DNA of 64,000 nucleotides from Euglena gracilis (GCA_039621445.1 CP154954.1:33457455-33521454), one strand, 5' to 3'; shown: positions 12,771 through 27,700, numbered from the stretch's first letter. The notes: a model not told the origin generated them from the letters alone. Program-made: numbers and translations.

Positions 12771-15700
12771 ACACACGCGCGCGCACACACACCTGAGGCA
12801 CGCCGCCAGCACCGCACCGTTTTGTCGTACGACGAGGACAGGATGACGCCGCCATCGGCTGACATTGCCACTCCGCTGATCATCCATGTGTGCCCCTCCA
12901 GGGTGCCCACCAAGCGTCCTGACGAGGTGAATGAAGATGGCACACAAAGGGGGAGGCCTTTCGGCTACGCTTGTGGGCGGGACACCCCCCAACCAACCTA
13001 CAGCTGCAGCACCTCTCAGAACCGGAGAAAACGGAAGGAGGACTGGGCAGATGGGGGGAGGGGTTGGCAACAAGGTTCTTCAAAATATGCAATGCAACCT
13101 AAACCTAGTGCGATGGGCGCCCCTGACTCTGTGTAAACGGGGTAAATTGATTGCAGAAGGTTCCTTTCAAATGGGAGAGGCACACTCATCCCCCAACAAA
13201 AAACCTCGTCTCTGCCTTCTGGTGCCCAAGTAATAAACCGGGCGTTTTCATTTGAGGTCCCATTCTACGTGTGCGCCAAAATAAAGGTTAAAAAAATTTT
13301 TTTAGCCCCACTTCTAACTTTCTGGCGTTAGTAACTGCCCACCTGTTAAATGCACTGGTGTGCACTTTTTAGGAAGCAAAATTTTGGCCCCTCGGGGGTA
13401 CGCACTTATTAAGACAGTGCAAATTGCCAAATTAATTACGACAAAACTGCCAAAAATTGAACAATCCACCAACCTGAGCAACAAGCGAGTTAATTTGGAG
13501 CAAAAACAACCAGAATTGGAAAAAATGCAGCTGGGGGGGACTTTTTAGGGAGAAGGTTTCACATCGCCAGGGGTGCGCATCGTTGGGGGGTGTACATTAT
13601 TAGGGTGTGCAACTGCCGGGGGCCAACAAATACCACAGGGTTATTGCCGCAGCGACATTACTGCGGGTTGCGAAAGCTTTTGTGATCCTAACTGCCGCTG
13701 AAGCGAAATGCCGCCGAGCAATACACTGTGCTAAAAAATACAACACAAAGCGGTAATTACCCACCCGTTGTATTTGTTGGCCCCCGGTAGGACGGTGTGC
13801 CTTTTATTGGGGGTGGGGTTGGGATTTGATTTTGCTTGGTCGGCCGAAGGGAGGTTTTTCGTTCAAAGAATTATTGGTCAAAATCAGACAAGACAATATG
13901 ACCCAAAAATCCCACCCTATAATATGATTTTGGAAAATTCGTCAAAAAATGCCATTTTTCAGGACATTTTGATCCAAACAATCAGGTTTCTTTGGGGAGT
14001 TTTGCATGCAATTTTCCCCAAACGCCCTCATATGAGTTGGTTAACAGGTGTTTCTTTGGATGGTCGGTCCTGGAATAATTTAATGGGTACTGTGGAGAGA
14101 AGGTGCCAAGTCGTCATCCCAATGTGGTTTCTGGTTTGAAACAAGCCTCCAATTCCTTCTTATTGTAAAATTTTTGACGCAATCTTTTGGTGCAAAAATC
14201 TAACCCATGAAATTTGTTTACCAAGGAATGGGCAGTGCCATAATCCTTGATGGTAATATAATGAAGACAATCAAAAATTTCTTAGTTCCAAATCTTTCCA
14301 CACTAAAAAGAAAGCACTGAGCGCAATATTTTGCATTTTTATTTATTCACAACCTTTAAAATTTACACATTCACAAACATTCACTTATGATCTTGTTCCC
14401 AGCAGCAGGAATTGGTCCTGTGTCCTCCCCCCGCGGGTGGGGGGGAACTGGCAACCTCCCCCACATCTTCCTGATTGAGATTGCAGCCGCAGTGGGGGGC
14501 AAGGCACCTGTCTCCCCGGACCACAGGCGGATGGTGCGGTCCAGGGAGGCGGAGGCCAGGACGGAGCCGTCGTCCGCCATGGCCACCGCGGTGATGCGGT
14601 CGCCGTGGGCCCGGAAGATGTGCGCCTTCTCCCCTCCCTTCTCCCCTGGGGCAGAGAAGCTGGGCGAGGGCCAGACTAGAGAAGCCTGGGGGGGGGTCGA
14701 CCCTCACCGGTGCGCCCAGCTACGTGGCACCGTGCCAGGAAAATTTCCTTTGGCGCCTTTGTTGGCAGAGGAAAACGTTTTGACCTAAAATCAGCTTCCT
14801 TGGAAAATGAAGACGAGGTGGGGGGGGTTGGCAGGGCTGCGTGGGAAGGCCTGGCGTGGGGGGGGGTCGACCCCCACCCGGGGGGTGAGGGGGGTGGACA
14901 CCCCCCACCCACCATGTCACCCGCTCAAAGACATTCGGCACCTTTGGAGCTGAAGGAAATTTCGACCTGAAAATCGGTGCCCCCGGAAATACGGGAAGGC
15001 CTGGTGGGGGCAGGGAACTTCTTTCGGACCCCCCCCCCCCAGCCAGGGGGTCCAGCCTGCGGCTGGCAAAAAGGCTGCTGGCTGGACCCCCCCCCCCGGC
15101 CGGGGGGATAGGGGGGGAGGGAGGGTCCGGGGCTGGAGGGGGCTGGGCTGGGCTGGGTCGATGAAAAACAAAATTATCTGAAACATTTTGCCATTTTCGA
15201 CATTTTGATGGATGGAGGTAGATCAGGGCTGGGGGGCTGTGATGGAGGAAGCTGCGATGAGGGGGAAAATTACATGCATAGGTGAGCTGGGCAGCCCAGT
15301 TGGCTGGCCAGCCTGCGGCTGGCTGGTCCGGCCTTCGGAGGCCGGGCTGGACCCAACTTTATTTCACTCGACCCCCCGGGGGGGCTCCCAGCCCAAATTT
15401 GGGCTGCTGGCTGGATTTGAGCTGCTGGCTGGCTGGACCCCCCCCCCCGGGGATGGGGTACCCTCCGGCTTAAGAAATCCCCTGTCGTCCCCCACCCACC
15501 AGGATGGGGGGACCACCCATAGGGTTGCAGGATTCTCGTGCAGCCCTGGAGTCGGACATCCACCTCTACCTTTCTCCCCATTACTGAGATGAGGTTTGAC
15601 CCCACCCACCCACCCACCCACCCACCCACCCACCCACCCACCCACCCACCCACCACGAATTCTTTTAGGGGGGTTCTCATCCAGTTCTAGCTTAATCCTG

Positions 15701-18700
15701 CAATGTTTCCAGCCTATTTTGAAAGGAAAACACCAAGAAAGCAGAGCATGCCATTTTCTGGCAGTTTTTTTAAAAAAAATATTTTTTTTTGATCTTTTTT
15801 CATTGCAGTGCAGATGGGAGGTTTGGTGCTTTTATCAGGTGTTTTATTTCCAATGCGTGTAACAACATCGCTGAGATGTATTTTTCACCAGTGGGCAACA
15901 CAAAACCCAATCAGTGGGTAATGCAACAAAAATAAAACAATTGGTCCACATAAATTGAAAAATCACAATAATCGACGAAATTGTAGCAGAATGGACGTTG
16001 GATAGAGCATTTTTTTTTGCGCAAAAAAAAACACACAAAAATGCACTTTTGGCGAATATTGACGTTGAATTTTTTGCCAAATTATCACCCCCCAGCCATT
16101 GGGCTCCAGGAGTCCAATTGATAAGCAGTGGGGGTTCATAATTAGGGGAAGGGCGGGGAGGTACCCTGGTGGAGCGGCCAGATGGCGAGCTGGCCGTCGT
16201 CCGCCCCGGCCACCAGCAGGCTGCCCTTCTTGGCCAGCGCCACACCGCTCACCCGCTCCGCCATCGGGCCCAGCGCAGGCCGAAGCAGCTTTCCTGTGGA
16301 GGAAAGCTCGCTGCTTAAGGCACAAGGCGGCGGCAGGCGGGGGGGGGGCTTTTCAGAATGCAGGAAGCTGCAAAGACCCCCACGTAAGGAGCCCGCAGGT
16401 TTCATTTGGGGTTGCACCGCAAATGATGTGTGTGGCTTGGATGGGCTCCCTTTCTGTGTTGAGCTGCACTTCAATTGGGTGTGGGCCGGCCACCTTCTGT
16501 TTCCCTCGGTTTTTTTGTTCTTCATTCCCACTCTGTTCTGGGGGATTTCCAACACTCCTCTGGGAAATCTGGACCAAAATATCATCTTCTGGTGCCATGG
16601 AACTTGTCCAAGTCAGTGCGGGAGTGTACACGTGGACGTCTGCATGTACTCTGGGGGTGTACACGTGCTCACTAGCAACGTGCGTGGCGTGCGTGCGTGA
16701 TCGTATTTCTGTCTGTTTCGACATTTCAGATGCAATCAACGACATTTCAGATGCACGCCCCTTGTTCGATGCTCTTTCCATCAGATATCCAATGGGGGTT
16801 GACCACCCTTTCAGTACAGCAGGGGGGGGGGGATCCCCCCATGCTGGTACAATTGTCGCCAAAGAGGCCATTTTGGGCACTTGGGCAAAAAACTTGTCAA
16901 ATATGCAAAAAATTGGTGAAAGTGGAGGAAGGAAAAATGTGGTTTTGGGGGGGTCCCGGGTACCCCCAGGTGGGGGGTGGTCTGGTCCGGGGGGGGGGGG
17001 GGCTCTGACCCGTACACCCTCCCTCCGTCGAACCCTGCCCCTGGGGGGTTTTCTGTTTAAAAAATTTAAAAAATTTAGGAGAGCCTGATGTGCACCATTC
17101 AATCCAGGAGGACTTATCATTCTGGGTCCAAAATACCGATTCTTGCGGAACTTTGAGCCTGAGGCCATTGCCAGAAAGTTTGAAAGTTCTCAAGACAGCC
17201 GCCCTCCTGAGCTGCACACCGGTGGAGGCCTTCCAGACCCGCACGTCGCCCTGCATTGTGGCGGAGGCCACCGTCTCTCCGTCGCCGGACAGCGCCACGG
17301 CTGTTACAAAGCTGGCGTGGCTGTGGCTGGAGACAGCTTGACCTGTGGGGGCATCGGCAGGGTGGCGGGGCGGGGGGGGGGGCTTCATGCCTGGGCTGAA
17401 GAAACAAACAAACGGGAGCCGGCTGTTTGCGTATGGCGTTTCGTTTCCCCACCAATTTCTTCCTCCACTTTTAAAGAAACGGGTCGGCTGTCTTTTGCAC
17501 GTGTCGAGAAAGACGACTTGGCTTGGCGAACAGACTTGGTTCTTGGTGTTTGAGTTGTCGAGGGCTTTCCCCAACATCATTTAAAGCCCCAGGGGGAGGG
17601 GAGTGCTGGGCAGACGCCGAAGGAAAATTTTGACCTAGAAATCGGCGCTTCCTGTGGAGTGCCTGGTGGGGGGGCCCACCAGACGGGGGGGGGTCGACCC
17701 CCCCCACCACCCATAGGGTTGCAGGGATTCCCGTACAGCCCTGGCCCCCGCTGAATCTGCAACGAAATGCCCCAAACAGAAACAGACAACGCGAGCAACT
17801 GTGCTGCCATTGAGGATCAGATATGGATCACTCCTGCCAGACATGAAGCACCATGATAACCTGCCCGCATTGTACGAAATAGGGGCTGGCTGCAGCAGCC
17901 CCCAAGGGGGGGGCTTAAAACCTTAAAGAGAGGTGTAGTGTGTCCAACCATGTTGGCTGGCCAGCGTTGCCCCCCATGCCTGTGGCGGTCCGCCAGATGG
18001 ACACGGTCAAGTCCTCGGAGGCAGTCGCGGCGACGCGACCATCGTGGGAGATGGCGACCGCCAACACGGACAACTTGTGCCGCAGCACCGCCTGCAGCGC
18101 CCCTGCATGCACCGCCGGAGAAGCGGGCAACACAACCGCCGCCCCGGGGCATCAGCAGGTGAACACCACGTTAGTGGAGGAGGATGAAGGATGGAGTGCG
18201 ACATGCTGCAGGGGGGAGGGCCAATTGGAATCGGGGAAAATTTGCAATTTTAGTACAGAACTGCATTGTTGAGTATAAAACTTTGACAAAAGCAGGAAAA
18301 TCCTCCACTGTGGGCAAAACCTTTTGGCAAAGCGTCTGCATTTGCTGCAAAAAAGGTTGATCATGATTTCACGTCGGAGAAAAAAAAGTAATCCCTGTGA
18401 TAACAAGCCAGGCCGCTGACACTTGGTTTCACCAGATATGTCTCGAGGTATATGAAACCTATTAAATGAATAAAAAGATGGATAAAACAGATGTTTGAGA
18501 GCATCCCAAATATGTGTCAAAGTGCATCCCAAAAACCATATAGCCCCCCCTGAATTTGCATCGAAAACCTGAGGAGGAGGATTTCTTTCGATTTGGTCCC
18601 TACTTTAGGACTTCCTTTCTGAGGCGGTTTCCAGAGGTTGCCGACATGGGGTTGACCTGCTCATCTGGGACAAGCCCCATGCCGGCAAGGACCCAGCTCG

Positions 18701-21700
18701 AATCAAACCCAACCCCAGGGTCCGGGGCACACCGGTGGCCACCACCCACACGCGAGCCTCGTAGTCGTGGGAGCCGCTGACCACGAGGGAGGCGTCCCGC
18801 GCCAGCGCCACGGAGCTGATGGTGGCGGCGTGCCCCTCCAGCGCGTGCAGCACCTCCCCTGCGGTATGGGATGGGGGGGGTCCCATGTGTGGAGGCTCTC
18901 CCCCTGCTGCTGGGGTGTCAGGCTGGCATCTGAGTTCCATGTGGCGGCCTCAGGCACGAGTGCGGCGGAGGAGCGGTGGACGGGAGAGGGGGTGGACCTC
19001 GGGGGACGTCCCACAGGTAGACCTTCCGGTCGTCGGAGGCTGAGGCTGCCACCGTGGGAGGCAGCGCCGCGTGGGCAGGCGGTCATCAGCGCTGGGGGGG
19101 GGGGGGGCTTGAATGCCGAAGGTTGAGAGTTCAGTGCGAAAGAAAACCTCCGGGGAAAAGATACGGCACGTGTGCGATTAGGATCCAGATGTTTAAGGGG
19201 TACAATAAATTAATAAAACACAACTTCTCAAAAGAATTGTGTTAAACGTGAGGTTGAGGAGTCGTTGGCCAGAGAAATTCTGTCCCCAATATCACTCTCG
19301 GAGGTTTTTGTTAGGACCTCCCAGGGTTTTCATTGGTTTCATTTGGTAAACCGACTGAGAATGCCCTGCAACACCAATAACTTCAAATTGAACCTAGAAA
19401 CAACTTTGGCAGAATCCAGCCACATGCACCATACGAAGCGAGAACCACGGAGGTCTAGAGTTATAGCTCTAGGTGTAAAGCGTTGCAGATGATTGCCCAA
19501 AAACGGATGTGCTATTCTGTCTCAGCGTTTTGGTGCCAAATTTTCCTGCGGGTGTTATTTGGTGATCGCATTGGGGACTCCTGCAAAATCGTTGTACGAA
19601 CCCCTTGGCGGTTGCATTGGAGCCGATATGCCCCCAGGGTGTGTGTATCGTGTGTGTATCAGCAGGCATCATTGTTTTTAAGACGCCTTAAAAGCCTTAC
19701 AAACTTTAAATAAAAAAAAAAACTCTCTCAAAATTCACCAAGCAAAATCGAACTCGCAAAATCTCGGTAAAAAAAGCCAACTCCAGGAAAAAATTATTTC
19801 TGGCATCGCTGGAACATTTCCATCCATCCAGACTCAAAAAATGTTTTTTTGACTTTTTTTGATTTCGGACCCTGTTCGATGCTCGGACGGTCCTTGGACC
19901 TGCCTTGGAAAACCTTAAAAACCACAAAAGACTTTAAAAACAAAAAAAATTGTGAAAATTTCCGCCTTACAAATAAACCCCCCCACTTATAAACCTCCGG
20001 GGTTTATAGGATCCGGTTTGGTTGGTCGGCCGAAGGGGGGGGGTTATAAGTGGGGGGGGGAGGTTATAGGATCCGAAATTGTTGGTGAGAATCCGATCCC
20101 CCCAAAATGACCCTGAAACCCCCCAAAGTTGGCAGTTTTTGGAAAATTTGGTCAGAAATGTAATTCTTGACGATGGTCGGTCTCAAAAAATTGCCAAAAA
20201 ATCAGTTTTTGGGTGGTTTGCGGCTGAAAAAATCGTCCCCGGCAGTTTCCATTATTCTTCCCCAGGGGTGGGGTTATATGATCTGGTTTGGTTGGTCGGC
20301 CCGAGGGGGGGTTTATAGGTGATAGGGGTCGCTGAGCTCTCATCCCTTTAGGGTAAGAGCGAAGCCCACCCCTGGCGAAACCCCCCCTCGACCGCCCCCC
20401 CCCCCCCGGGTCGGGGCCACCGGGAGAACCAACGGATTATCACCATGATCCCGGCCCGGTTCCCAGATTTTTTTTTTCCAGTCGCGAGCGAGTGTATTTC
20501 GGTTTCCGAATCACCTGGGTTTGACCCCCAACTCCCCGCCAGGCCCAAGTTATTCACGCGCGAAGGAGTCCAAACTGGGTAGGATCGACCCCCCCCCTTT
20601 TTAAGCCCCCCACCCCTTTGGACTCTGCCATTTCGGCCAAAAAAAATGTCAATTTTCAAAATATCTCCAAAATGAAGCCAAATCAAAAGAAATGTCCGGA
20701 AACCTAAATTGAAGCCCTATCTACTGGCATTTGATTTTCCCGGAACTCCCTGCCTAGACCGAGATACGGCCGTTTTTTTCAGCCCAGATGGCCGTTTTGT
20801 ACACCTTTCCCATTGTCCGACTTAGCCGTTTTCGGGGGGTGGAGGGTCAAAAAATCAACGTTTTCAAAATTTCTCGAAAATGATGCAAAATCAAAGGAAA
20901 TGTCCGGATACCTAATTGAAGCCCCTATTATGCCCTATCTACCGGTATTTTGATTTCCCCACAACTCCCCGCCTAGCCCGAGATACACGGCCGTTTTTCG
21001 GCCAATTTGGGACATTTTGTAAACTTTTTCCACTGTCAGCCGTTTTCGGCCAAAAAATCGAATAAATCGAAAAAAAATCGAATTTTTTTTTGCTCAAAAC
21101 CATGTTTTTTGGCCTCCCGGACCTGGAAAAAGTGTTTTCGGGCCGACAACGAGCGTTTTTCGACCCCCGCCCCCCGTTTTGGGCCCGAAACCAATGGACC
21201 TTGGGTCAATTTGGGGTCAAAAAAGTCGAGAAAAATCGAATTTTTTTTGCCCGAAACAATGTTTTTTGGCCTCCCGGACCCGGAAAACCTGTCTTTGAGC
21301 CGAAAACGAGCGTTTTTCGACCCGCCTGCCCCCATTTTGGGCCGCCAACCCATTGACCTTGGGTCATTTTCGGGTCAAAAAGGTCGAAAAAAATCGAAAA
21401 TTTTTTTTTGCCCGAAACGATGTTTTTGGGCCTCCCGGGCCCGGAAAAGGTGTTTTTTGAGCCGAAAATGAGCGTTTTTCGACCCCCCGCCCCCCCCGTT
21501 TTGGGCACAAAACCCTTGCATTTCAGTCCAAAGAGCTCCATGGAGTGGGCCGGTTTATATGGAGGGGTCAATGAAGGGGTGGGGGCGCGCTTATTAAGAG
21601 CTCAGCACTATTCAAAATCTGGTTTATAAGTGGGGGGTTTATAAGTGGGGGGTGGGGTTTAACGCCTGTGTATTAGCAGTGATTTCGCTGTAGGGGTGTG

Positions 21701-24700
21701 CTCCACACATGTACGACGCGGCGGCCGATGCTTCCAACCACGGCGCCACAGGCGCCCACACGCCGCTGGGCCCCTCCTTGGCCAGGGCGACACAGGTGAC
21801 GATGCTGACATGCCCGCGCTTGGTCCGCACTGGAGGCCCTGGGAGAATGAAAGCCACAGAAAGACCCGCCCCACAGGTCCCCGGGCGATTATTTTGATTT
21901 GCTGAATTTTCCGGGCTGGCTTTGGTGTGGCTCCATCTTTTGGGTCGGTCGATCTTTGGCCCCTGCGGAAATTCTGCAAAGATTGAAACCTGGCATTTTT
22001 TACCAGGTTTGACCGAGGAAACCTGGTGAAACACATACAAAATAATCAAAAAACCCTCGGCCAAAATCCCATGCAGGGGGGAGGGCTGTACGGGAAGGCC
22101 TGTTGGGGTGGGTCGACCCCCCCCCATCCGCCAAGGCACCACCAAAGCAAACTTTCGACCTAAATATCAGTGCCTCCGGAAATTCAGGAAGGAGCCCCCC
22201 CCACCAGGATGGGGGGTGGGGGGGGTGGTCGACCCCCCCCCATCGCCCACAGGGTTGTGGGGTTCCCATACACCCCTGAGGGGAATGATGTCGGAGGCCT
22301 TTAGAAATATTGCGGAAAATTGCAGAAAAATTGCAGAAATTGTGGAAATATTGCAGAAAAATTACGGAAATTGCGGCCTTGGAAAAGTCACTTCGGCTGG
22401 TGGACACTTGGAAAAATCCACAATTATTGCCATTTTGCAACATTGGTTCATATTTTGAGCTGTTATCCACACTTCTTCCAACAAAAAAAATTACACATGA
22501 TTTTGTAATTTTGGGAACACGATGATTTTAGAAATATAAAATTTGTTTGCTGAAAAATCTGAAAATGACAAAAAATTGACGAAAAATTTGGTTTCAAGGT
22601 AAAATCTGGTCCAGGATGCGGCATTATTCGCAGAGTGGAAAAAATATTTCCCAGCAGAAAATGGGGGAAACCTTTAAAAGAGAACGAGAAGTTGCGAAAT
22701 TTTGCCCATCTGTACAAATTTGGCGAATTTTGGCAAACTTGCAAAGGTGGCAAGAAAGCACCCGGGTTCCCTTGGGAAACATTCAAGGGATGGCCGGAAC
22801 TCAGCTCGCCTTCCATTTCAGGTTCATGCTGAAAAAAATTGCGGAAAAATTGCAGAAAAATTGTGGAAAAAAAAAGTTGTTAAGGGCTATTAATTTCCCC
22901 CCTGCCCAAGCAAGAGGGTTCTATTTGTGTGGTTGACTTTGATGTCTTTCTTCTTTTTGCAGAAAATCAGTGGGAAGATCGACAATCACCAGCTGTCTCA
23001 AATTGGCGGAAACTTGAAACGTGCCGTTCTGAAAAAATATACAAAAAAACCAATTCTTTCGAAGAACTGTGGCAGCGGCGACTACCGTGGGAGGTTGAGG
23101 GGATGAGGAGGAGAGGGCCCACCTTGGTTGAGCCGCCACAGGCAGACGCCCGTGTCCTGCGCCACCGACACCGCTGCGCTGCCGTCGCACGCCAGCGCCA
23201 CGCCCAGCACCGGCTGACTGTGCTCCCGCAGGCTGCTGAGGAACTTCCCTGCGGTGGGGGGGGGTGGAGTGCAGGTCAACCCTCGTCGAGGTTCGTGCAC
23301 AGGGGTTCCAGTTCTGCTCAATAATTGGCTGGAGGTTCGGCAGAAAAACGCTCTTTGAGGGCCCCACTTCCCTCTCAACCAGGAGCCAGCCGCCCAGGGG
23401 GGGGGGGGGTTGTCCAGGGGGGACCAAACTTTGGGGTGGGGGTCATTCTGGGGGAAAACCTTGGTGCTTTGTGTCCAAAAAACATCGGCAACGTTCTGTC
23501 AGAAAACGGGCCTGGGTTTGACCATTCATTACAACCATTCCCAAATGGAAGAACAAGCCATTGAATCTTTGGCAAGGTGGGTCGTCTGCGTTGAACCCCC
23601 CGAAATCCTTCGGAGTGCGGCCAGAAATGCGAGTCGGGGGACCGCGGGCGCCTTCGCGTGACCACCGCCACGAGGGGAGGGCAGGCCATTGGGGCGGGCG
23701 GGGACCGGTGATGCGCTGCCAGATGCGGACCTCCCCGCCGTCGTCCCCGGAGGCGATGGTGCCGGAGTCGCTGGACAGCGCCACACTGCGGACCGGGCGG
23801 CTGTGCCCCTCCAGCTTGTAGAGGAGCTGCCCTGCATGGCAAGCGGGGGGGGGGGAAGCGTCCCTATTTCATTTTTTATCCCACCCAACAAATGAGCAGG
23901 TTTGGCTACCCCCCCCCCCCCGCAGGAAACTGTCTCTAGACAAATCAGCGAGCACAGAGGTAGGAGACACGTCCCAAAGGGTCGGGTTAGCGAGCACGGG
24001 ACCCGAGGATAATTTCCTGGGCGGGTTGGGTCAGGGGAAAACTGGCGTTTTCGACCCCCAGCTGACACATGAATTGATCAGAAGCCTGAATGAAAAATTT
24101 CAAACACAAAAAACAGCTTGCAAAATGCAAACATTCTCAAAAATATGGTTGGGAGACAGGTCTACAGGTTGGAGGGGATGGGTTGCCCAGCCATCCACCC
24201 AGGGGCTGGGCACCTGAAAAAATGAAAATGCAAAAAAATGCAAAAAATGCCAGTTTCCCAAAAATTTTCATTATGCAAAAAAAAACAAAATATGCAACTT
24301 GAGTGTTTTTTTCCAACCATTTGGGGTGTTGGGGGGCCTGATGGTGGGTGGGCACAGAGGCCCGCTGGTTGTTTAGGGGTGGGGGCTTATAATGTGAGCC
24401 GTGCATTTCAATTTCAGAATCAAACAAACAACAGATGGAGCAGTTCGGCAGAGTGCATCGTCCAGATTTGCAGGCTGTTGGACGCAGTCCTGTTGAACAC
24501 TTGGAAGGGGGGGCAGCCGACGGCCGCACCCTTTGGCATGCTCCACAGGCAGATGGCGGCGTCCTCCGCCCCGGACACCACAAAGGTGCCGCTGGTGGAC
24601 ATGGCGATGCTGGTCAGCGTCTCGGAGTGGGTCTTCATCGTACAGATCAGCCGCCCTGCGGAGTGAGGCGGATGGAGGGACGTTGGGGGGGGGGGAGGTC

Positions 24701-27700
24701 CCTCAAGCAACCCCCCCCCCCGTGGGTAGAGCCGTTGCAAAACGGTGGCCCCTGGGGGACGGGGGCAGACCGTCGTGGGCGTTGAAGACGCGGAGGCCGC
24801 GGTCGGTGGAGCCCGTGGCGCAGCTGCTGGCGTCCGGGGAGATGGCGACGGCGACCACGCAGCCCGCGTGGCCGGTCAGTGAGCACACCTGCTGGTCTGC
24901 GGGGAGGGGGATAGGCCGCGTGGTGACTCAGCAACAGACCATGCGAAAGCGAGGGGAGGTCCGCCAATCCATTCTTCATTCTGCGAACCTGAAGAAAAAA
25001 ACAAGACACCAAGATTGAGCCAATATCAACATCACGGGGGTGGGGCGGGCAGCACCTGCAGTGGCGTTCCACACCAGCGCCAGGTCGTAGTTGCACCCGA
25101 ACACAATGGTGGAGGCGTCGCCTGGCAGGGCCGTCTCCCCTTACGCCCCAAAACCAACCAACAAACCAAGACCCCAAACCTCAAACTAACCACCCACCAG
25201 AGTGTGTCTGGGCACAAGCTGGATGGAAGGTCTCCACGGCCCACAGGGAGAAGGCAAGCTGCTAAAGCCCAGCTGTTTGCCCCGGAGAGAGGTGATTCAT
25301 TCCAACGCTCTGATTGCCTTGCTTTGTTTGGGTTGAACTGAATCCCCCTGAGGGGATCCAATGGCCCAAACGCACCCTCCCGAAACCACCAAAGGGTGTG
25401 TGTTCGGTCAGGAGAGCAGGCGGGGGACAGCGCTGGCCGCCGGAAACAGCGATGCTGCTGACGCCTTTCGGGGCGACCGTCAACCGCTTGATGAGCTCGC
25501 CTGCGCCGAGGACAGCGCCGGACACGGTGAGCGCCACTTGCTTTCTTACTGCCATGGCCGACATTGGCAGAGATATCAGTGACGGTGGAATGGAAAGGGG
25601 TGGGGCGGGTACCGGAGGACGTCTTCCACAGCCGCACCACGCGCTCCTTGGAGATGGCGACCAGGGTGAAGCCGTCCGGGGACAGGGCAAGGCACTTCAC
25701 GGAGTCCGTGGCGATGGTGCGCAGCGTCTCCCCTGCCAGGGAATGCAGCGACAAGTGTGGAGCGAAGCAGCGATGTGCTACAGGCATGGCACTCCCAGAC
25801 AGAATTGTTATGTTCTTTCTGACCACTGACCACTGGGGAGGACCTGATGGGAAAGCACCTCCGTTGGCTTCCGGAAATTCTTTCTTTGTTTGCTCCTTGG
25901 CCTGCCCTCTCGCCCACCCCGCCCGCCCCGCCTCCCCACACCGGTGGCGGCGAGGGAGAGGCGCACGTGGCGCTCGTCGGCGCACGACGCCACCAGCCGG
26001 CCGTCGCTGGACAGGGCGACCAGCGTGCCGGCGCTGCAGTCCGGGGCCCCGTCGAACGCCTTGACCAGCCCATCTGCGGGGGGGGGGAGGCCGAGCCCGG
26101 GTCTCGAGATCCACTCGCGGACGTCAGGGTGTCCAAAAATGGGGCTCGGCAACTCGGGCCCCCTCTCCCTTTCGGCGGTAGGCGTGTCAGTTGGGGACCA
26201 ATATCCTGAGGCAACCCTCCTGCTCGCCAACCACACGGGCCGGGGGCAGGGTGGCAGGAAGTCAAAAGAGGTGCTCCACGGTGAGCCGCGGGCTGACTGT
26301 TGTGCGGGAAAGACACATCGGAGGTGCCTTGGCATCTTAGGCTTGCTACATACGCTCAAGCACCGGAATGCTGTTCCTTTTTTCTGTTTGATAAATAATA
26401 GCCTCTGAGGTTCACCATTTGCACGGCAGTGGGACATCAGCATGCAGGGATGCACACCAACCATGGCCCCAGTCAAATCTGCTCCGCGCAAATCGGCACG
26501 CTCCAGAATAGCACCCTGCGTGCAGATGCCAGAAATACACCCCAAGGAGCAAACTCCCCTGGTCTCATATTTTTCGTGATTTCAAGACCCTCAGGGGTTT
26601 ATGATTGGGTAGGGGGAGTCGAAAATCCACAACCAAAAGTGCATCGGGGGGGATATGCAACAAGGTCCCTCAAAATATGCAATGCAAAAAAATGCAAAAA
26701 ATGCAAAAAGAGTTGCATGTAAATTTATTCAGGAGCATCCCTCGTCCCAGGACCTTCATGGTTTCATCATTGTCTAATTTTTAATATTCATTTTCAGAAA
26801 GAATAAATGAGAATCAGGGAACTTCAGCCTGGAAGAACGAAATATACGTTCTTCCAGCCTGAAGTGTCCGCCCTGGAGGGTAATCTGAGACAAGGAGAGA
26901 GGGCTACGATCCAAACCAGAAAGCGCAACCCGCCATACTAATTAACTAATTACAGATAAACACCCAATCAGTTTTTGAATTCAATACCCAAAATATTGGC
27001 CCCAACCAGGATGCTTTTTACAAAAAAAGGAGATATCCCCTGAGTCTGAGTGGGTGGTGTGAGCAGGCAGGGAGGGCGTAACCGCCCCCCCAAATGTAAC
27101 CCCCCCCAAATACAACCCCACCAAATATACCCCCCCTGAGGACCTTGAAATCCCGCTCGAATATAAAACCCCCCCTCCGGTGCGAAGCGCCAGAAGGAAA
27201 ATATTTCGACAAAATCTCTCCTGAAATTGTGATTTTTGGCAGATTTGGGAGCAATTTTTACCCAAAAATGTGAAAATTGCTCCTCCGCCCAAAAAGTGAA
27301 ATTTTTGGACCCTCAGGGGTGGACATATTTGTGATTTTGGACCGAAAAAGTGACTGCTGGGTCCCTCCAAAAAGTTGATTTTTCCGACCGAATATAACCC
27401 CCCCAAATATAAAACCCCCGCGGGGGTCGTGAAATTTCCGCCCAAATATAAAACCGGGGGGGGGGGTTTGTATTTGGGGGGGGTTTAGGGCATTTTCGAT
27501 CCCCCTCAGGGAGGGGGGGGGGTCGCCGAAGGCGCCAGAGCCAATAAAAATGGCCAGCGTGTTTTTAAAAAAAATCCCCCCGAAGTATGTTTCATAGCAC
27601 AATTTTGAAGCCATTCCGCCCAAAATTCTACCATTTCACTCCAGTTTCACTCTGCCATTTGGCTGGGGTGAGATTTTTGGCCAAAAAATCGATTTTCAAA

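Noticed and set aside
12402-13136. Plus-strand open frame rich in Thr-His
   Set aside because: Translation of the (CA)n microsatellite; the real coding sequence here is the minus-strand WD exon.
25032-26114. 360-codon minus-strand open frame across the WD region
   Set aside because: Runs through introns in a frame different from the WD40 repeats; the exon model explains the conservation better.
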